Shown: positions 58,354 through 64,000 of the stretch, in pieces | How the letters are laid out: each line of letters begins with the position of its first letter | How positions within the stretch are numbered: position 1 is the first letter of the stretch | NCBI GenBank assembly: GCA_037447655.1 | Contig: JBBHKE010000167.1 | Span: 1 to 64,000, forward strand | Source of the DNA: Zygnema cylindricum | Lineage: Eukaryota > Streptophyta > Zygnematophyceae > Zygnematales > Zygnemataceae | DNA: 64,000 nucleotides | Direction: 5' to 3' | Notes under the pieces: generated by a model | Seen by the model: the letters and a program-made list of their open reading frames with translations, nothing else | What the model was told of the DNA's origin: nothing | Database searches by the model: none | Position numbers and translations under genes: made by a program

Positions 58354-61199
58354 GTATAATAAGGAAATTTAAATCGAATGACTCCTCTCTTCCCACGTTG
58401 ACCCTATCTTTTGGTAGCTGAAGATTAAAAAAATAGTTAACATATTAAAGATGGATCATTTGATGTAACTTGTCGAAGCATTCCCCCTTGAATGAATGTT
58501 CTCAATTATTAAGAAAGACGTAAAATGTCGATAGTGGGGGATTTGCATCGAGGATGGGTAAATTTACAATTATCAGATCATAGGGACTTCTCTCACCTTC
58601 CGAGTATAGTTTGTACCTAAATGTCGCCTATGAGTATGTCATGCACATTTTTTATTATCAATGCGACATTTTTGCCCATTTTGCACACGTAGTGTAATCA
58701 TCCCTATAATGTTATGACGCGACGATACATTTGGTACACGCCAGTTGCTTAAGTGGCGAGGCGTTGCCTCACTACATGTAACACAATTGATGCCAAATGT
58801 TAGGAGCTTGCGATATATTTTCTGACGTACAGCAAATTATTATTCAGGCGTGTAGTTGGTCGCCTTGGGAGGATGGAGTACGATACAAAGTCCATACCTA
58901 TGCATCAACAAAAAAAGTTTACTTGTGCTCCCTACGAGACTTTTGAGAATGTAAGACGCCTACTAGGCTGTCGGGTGTAACATGTAATCACCAGTTAATG
59001 AACTATTGACAAGTTACAAGAATCAAACAATATCGTTGGCCAACATACTTTGGCCAAACGGTTTTTATACAATGATGATGTTGGCGAGATTTTGTTCCGC
59101 AAATTAGAAAACCTTGCGACGTGCAACAATAAAGTCACGGTCACCGCTGACTGAATCGTAGGTAACTTTTGGAGCACTTATCTTACAATTGTTAATAACA
59201 TTTGGCACAATTTGTGGCAATAGCCACACTGTCAACACACTAACTTTTAGTTCCTTTAATTGAAGGATATGAAAAAAGTCTTAGGTTGTAGGAGATAGGA
59301 GCCCATATGTGACGAGTCACCAAAAGGGTGATGCTTCTATGGTTGGCCTATGTAAGGGAGAGGTCATGAGAAATGTTCAAGCGCGCCTAAAAAAATTTGA
59401 AAGTTTAGTGCAAAGATGGCTGACCATCTTATGGTACTCTTCGGGGTCCTACCCTAATAGTCTATTTCCGCACTATACCTTTCAGCTATTATTTTTTGAG
59501 TATAATATGGACGTTTCCTGTTTAAGCTGTAATGCACGAACTGTACGGTTGTATCCTGGTTCAGGTCTGAAGTTTGAACCTGGCGTCATAAAACTACGAC
59601 TCGCAACTTCCGCGTGGCCCGTGGGACATTAGTGTTGTGACGCATTGGGACTCGTAGATCTAACGGTCACAAATCGTCGCAGATACTTCAAGCTCTGGAT
59701 TAGCAGAAAATCCTCGAGGATTCTCGACAATCGACGGTAGGATATTCCTGTACGGATCACACATGGGATTTTACACACGTGAGGAGTCTTCTCTAGAGAC
59801 GTTCGATTTATGACGCAACAAGAAAGTACAGATCCAACGGTCCGCGCAGTTTCCCGCGCTGTAAGTAAGCTGATTATTGTACCTTCGTGGATTTCCCTAA
59901 TATGACGCATCAGGTTCGCAATCTCAGTTGCCTCGAGAACCCCGCGAACTTTCGCGCCATCTATATCTTTTTTGTCGTGTCCTGTCAGAAGTTTCACCTG
60001 TCAGCTGCATTTGCCAGCGCGCCAATTCAAAATTTCTGTTGGCAAACCCGACGAATAATCGGATTGAGATTTTACGCGAGCTACGAAAAAGGAAAATATC
60101 ACCTACAGTACAGTGTACCGTACGGACTGGACCAGACAAAACGCGTAGGGCTTTAGAGCATGTCATAATTATTACCGTATTTATTGTTTACAATCTACTT
60201 CAGGGATTCGTGTTGCCCGGCTGGAAAGATTTTGTCAAACTTTGTCGCTGGACATTGTCGAAGGGGCGGCCTGCCTGTTCTCATAATACACTCGACGCGT
60301 GTCAAAACACTTGGCAGATAGATATAATGTGTTCCTCCCCCGACGTGACACGTTACTAGAATTTCGTTCGTTCGCACCATTAGAAAGTGACTGCTCGCTT
60401 TTCTAGAACCGGGTGCTGGACCGAAATAAGCCGTCCGATGAATCTGAAATAATTTATCTTGCGCCGTCGATGCAATATAGGTGTGCGATGACGTGTCACG
60501 TAACCCGCCGAGGTGGGAGAAACGCGGCACGGAAAGCACCCGCTTTGACGGCTTCCAGAAAACGACAACCGCGGCGTAACCAGAACCGGCGGGAAGCCGC
60601 TTTTGCCACAACTCCTGATTGCCACAATCGGTCTCACACGTGCCAGCTCCAGATAATACGTGTCGTCTTCTGCAACTGCCCAGCCGTCGCTTCGCTGCGC
60701 CTCCCAATCCAATTCCTGCCACTCGTCGTACAGCTGCGACTTAACAAATACATCAAAATAAGTACTACGCAACATGTACTTGTTTCGTACTTTACTGTGT
60801 GGCAGAGTACTTGTTTTATTAATTTTAGATACATCCGCCCTTTCTGGAGTCGTAAACTTAATTCTACCGTCTTCAATATAAAAAAAATACTCTGCAAAAT
60901 CATTTTCGCGACATAAACGGTAGAGAGTTCGTAGCAAATGTATAAAACAAAGTACCGATTCTATAAAATGTCCTCCTGGTGGCGGCGACTTTTATAATAC
61001 TCGAAGGTGACTTTCGTCGCCCCCAAAAAAAAAAAAAAAAGTATATTTGTGTGTACGCCTCCATTAGCGTAGCTTTCACGTCAGATTCTCTCTCCCTCTC
61101 TCTCCTCTTCCATTTCATTTACCGCCATTCCATTGTCTTTCTCATCCCTCCATTGTCCATTCCTGTTTCTTCCCCCTCCATTCTCTCCTCCCTCCTCCC
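58354..61199. other. No recognised gene; upstream region of PLATZ
   Basis: 58354-59640 shows only short frames with many stops. 59630-60960 is more GC-rich and has long overlapping open frames on both strands without an ATG-started conserved product. CT-rich sequence at 61086-61195 is the likely 5-prime leader of the PLATZ gene. Confidence 0.4.
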
Positions 61200-62206
61200 A
61201 TGCCCGGCATGTCCGCCCCTCCCTCCCACCACCTCCCCGGCCCCAGGGAGGGCCCTGATTGGCTGAAGAGCCTCCTCCGTGGCACCTTCTTCTCCCCCTG
61301 CCTCGTCCACGTGGCAGCTCACAAAAACGAGCGCAACTTCTTCTGTACGGACTGCTCCGGCTCCCCCCTCTGCACCCTCTGCGTCCAAAAGTCCCACCCT
61401 CCCTCCCTCCACTCCACCATGCAGATACGACGCTCGTCGTACCACGAGGCCGTACGATGTACGGACGTGCAGAGACTTTTGGACATATCCGGGATTCAGG
61501 TCTACGTCATCAATTCGGCGAAAATCGTATTTTTGAACGGGCGGCCGCAGGCTCGGCCTCAGAAGGGAGCTCCGTACAGTTGCGAGACTTGCCTCCGTAC
61601 ACTTTTGGATTCTTGTCGTTTCTGCTCCATAGGGTGTAAGTTGGGGGCGGTGGAGACGGACGAATCGGTGAACTTGATGCCACGTGGCAGTACGGGAGGG
61701 GGCAGAAATGGCGGGGGGCGGGGGTCAAATCGGGAATTGCAATTTCCGTACATTGCGGAAATTCCGGGTCGGGATTATAACCATTTGTTGGATTCGGCGG
61801 GGGCGGATCCCGTTGAGGGAAGAGAGAGGAGGGGGAGGTTCTCGAGGAAGGGGGGAAGAGTTAGGAAGAGAAGAGGGAGGAAGTCATAAATGGGATTACT
61901 CGGGGGGAGAGTGGAATCGAGAATGGGGGTAGAGAGAGAGGCAGGGAAGGGGGACAGAATGAGAATGAGGATTTCTTTGGACAACAGTTGTACGGACAGT
62001 TTCGGAAGAAGAGAAGGACAGCTGTCAAAGTGGTGGAGGATGTGTTTTTGGGGGGTAAGGGGAACAACCACATAGAACCGTCGTCTCCGACTAGTTCCGT
62101 TTTACGGCCGGAGACTCCGCCTCAGTTTGGCGTTTTGGGTCTTTTCCAATGGAAGGAGGGGGGGCATAGGAGGAAGGGAGTGCCCCAGAGGGCTCCATTG
62201 TGGTAA
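61200..62206 (+). CDS. PLATZ zinc-binding transcription factor
   Basis: Probable exons 61200-61859 and 61988-62206 (292 residues). PLATZ proteins are plant-specific zinc-dependent DNA-binding proteins, reported to bind AT-rich sequence and repress transcription. The domain covers about residues 20-148: PDWLKSLL, then Cys34, His37, His41, Cys49, Cys52, Cys58, Cys61 and His66 as ligands; QIRRSSYHEAVR; the LDISGIQVYVINSAKIVFL segment; and Cys128, Cys131, Cys142, Cys146. A Gly/Arg-rich stretch follows. Exon 1 read on unspliced stops at 61889, but the typical PLATZ tail RRKGVPQRAPLW is found in another frame ending at 62206. A 128-base intron with a GTTAGG donor and a CAACAG acceptor joins them in phase 0. 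A frameshift is the alternative. Confidence 0.85.
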
Positions 62207-64000
62207 ATAGGAGGAGAGGGAGAGAGGGAGAGAGAGAGAGAGACAAGGAGTCGTGACATTTGCGGCAAATTTTGTATAGAGAGGACGACAAAAATGGCGC
62301 AATTTGATTGAAAATTGACATAGAGAGGAGGGAGAGGAGGGAGAGGAGGAGAGGAGGAGGAGGAAGGAGAGGAGGAGGGAGAGGGAGAGTTTGTACTGGA
62401 GGTGGGTAAGGATGAGAAGTTTTTTGAATCGGGACTCGAATCTCGACCTTTCTACATTTTTTTGAAAGGGTGAGAGGGAGGAGATGGAGAGTGAGGAGAG
62501 GGGGAAGGAGGAGAGGGAGAGGACTGTTTCGATTTTGTGAAGAGCTGTAGACACAAAAAAAATGCAACTCTCACGTGTGAGAGAAGTGCAGTTTTTTGTT
62601 TCCTTTCATTTTTTTTTTCGATTTTTTTTTTCTTTTTGTCTCCTTTCCTTTTTGTTTCGTTTGAAGATTTGAATAATGGATTTTGGTTCTTAAAAAGAAA
62701 CACTGGAGGGAGAGGTATTTCGACATTAAAGTTTCTGTTCTTTTTTCAGTTTCTGTTATAAAAGTTTATATTCCGTTTCCGTTTCCGTTATCAACTCCGT
62801 TTCTGTTTTCAGTTCACAAATCTGATTTTCTGTTGACCGACAATGAGGAGAAAGGGAGGAGAGAGGGAGGAGAGGAAAAAGAGGGAGGGGAAGCCGGATA
62901 GAATGATTGGTCTAGAGTCGGAACCGATAATCGACGATCGAATCTTTTTTATTTACAGAATTGGGTTCCGACGAAAGAAAATATGTGAAAGAGGATTTTG
63001 TGAAGGAAGTGGATTCAGTTTTTGCAATATTCCATTTTGGGGAGAAAACTGGAAAGTCTTTCAACAGTCGTCCGAGTTCATCTGAAGGTTTTTTTGTTCT
63101 TGAAGTTTTTCCACGAATCTTTTGGAAATTATTTTGGAGACCTTTCGGAAATTTTTCGAAAATCTCTCGGGAGATCTTCTGGAAATCTTTTGGAAATCTG
63201 GGGAAGAATCTATACATTCCTGTATAACAAAAAGCTGTTGGGAGGTGCAGTTACAGGAAAGAAGAAAAAATGGGCGAAGTTTTTGGAATGACTAAGATGA
63301 GTTTCTCGGAATTTGAAAAAATGTTTCGGAAACGTGAGAACCCAAAAGAGGATATTTTTACTTCGGAAACGGAGACTGATCTGAAAACTGCGAATCGGAA
63401 ACTGTAAATGGAAAAATTGAGAATCGGAAACTGAGAATAGGAAACAAAGTGGTTTTGGAAACAAAAAATTGATTCGGAAACTGACAATTGAGAGGAATTT
63501 TTTTTATGTACATAGCTGTATCGTAAGCATTTGCGGCGATTATTTTGCGATTGGCACTCATTGGTCGGTTAAGGCGATCGGATTTCAAATTTAACGGCAA
63601 GCGGCAATTTTGCAGAAACAGACGAAAATAAAACGGAGCACTTTTCGAGTAGGAGCAGCACAGCTTTTGGCAGATTGTACACAGCTAGCAAGCAGGCAGA
63701 AAGAGAGAGGGAGAGAGAGATAGAGAAGTGAATGGGAGTGGGAGGGAGAGGGAGTCAAGGAGGGAGAGAGAGAGGAAGAGATGAGGAATAAATAATACTA
63801 CATGGGTCCCTAGTATTCTGTGCGGGAGTAGAGGGAGAAGTAGCGCAGGACTTAGCAAACTTCCAATGTTTTCTATCACTGCAAAAGAAGATGCCTTTTT
63901 CTTCTTCTCATCATATAACATAAAATTGTTCTATTTTGCAAAACCTGAAAATGTGAGACTTGGTGAATTGGTTTTCGAGTCGGTGGTTGTATTGTTCAAT
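62207..64000. other. Downstream of PLATZ, repeats only
   Basis: GA-rich tract at 62210-62530. GTTTCTGTT/CCGTTTCCG repeats at 62735-62830 and their complement (CGGAAACTG repeats) at 63360-63490 could pair. TTTTGGAAAT-type repeats lie at 63110-63210, and another GA-rich tract at 63700-63785. No coding sequence is recognised. Confidence 0.55.

Noticed and set aside
60380-60937. A minus-strand open frame of about 185 codons
   Set aside because: It has no ATG at its start, overlaps an equally long plus-strand frame and matches no family I know. A protein search would decide.
1-64000. tRNA or rRNA genes
   Set aside because: No cloverleaf or rRNA-like sequence was seen by eye. The tRNA-Met-like stretch at 4259 is only the 11-base primer-binding site. 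A tRNAscan run would settle it.

Overview
This is a stretch of a transposon-rich plant nuclear genome. The host genes are typical of land plants: an R2R3-MYB factor, a PRA1 protein, a GT37 xyloglucan fucosyltransferase, a UBP14-type ubiquitin protease and a PLATZ zinc protein. Long repeat-filled introns and old transposons might suggest a seedless plant, but the sequence does not fix the lineage.

Layout. 1-3320: tandem and inverted repeats, including two abutting GGGTG-ended elements. 3321-18020: two decayed Ty1/copia elements of one family (3521-9143 and 11717-17986) set in a Ty3/gypsy remnant that reads on the minus strand. 18020-20802: small DNA transposons. 21338-24203: the MYB gene, three exons, plus strand. 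26760-27380: the PRA1 gene, one exon, minus strand. 28140-33560: nested DNA transposons (GGGTA-ended PIF/Harbinger-like elements, one hAT element with an 8-bp target duplication, one foldback element). 34423-36866: a fucosyltransferase with a frameshift and no C-terminus. 36920-49319: fifteen exons of UBP14 lacking its N-terminal third, with introns full of minisatellites and MITEs. 49320-61199: repeats, TA-flanked MITEs, a second copy of the 1.3-kb GGGTA element, and decayed coding sequence of unknown family. 61200-62206: the PLATZ gene, probably two exons. 62207-64000: purine-rich and GGAAAC-repeat sequence without a recognised gene.

The host genes do not form a pathway and look independently transcribed. 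Three things stand out. First, the GGGT-ended elements each carry a palindrome about 205-245 bp inside one terminus; the arm sequence differs between elements but complementarity and position are kept. Second, the fucosyltransferase and UBP14 are both truncated where they face each other, which points to a deletion breakpoint or an assembly join within about 110 bp. Third, in the copia family the LTR itself encodes the first Gag codons, and the primer-binding site matches the anticodon region of initiator tRNA-Met. All exon models are read by eye from splice signals and family conservation.
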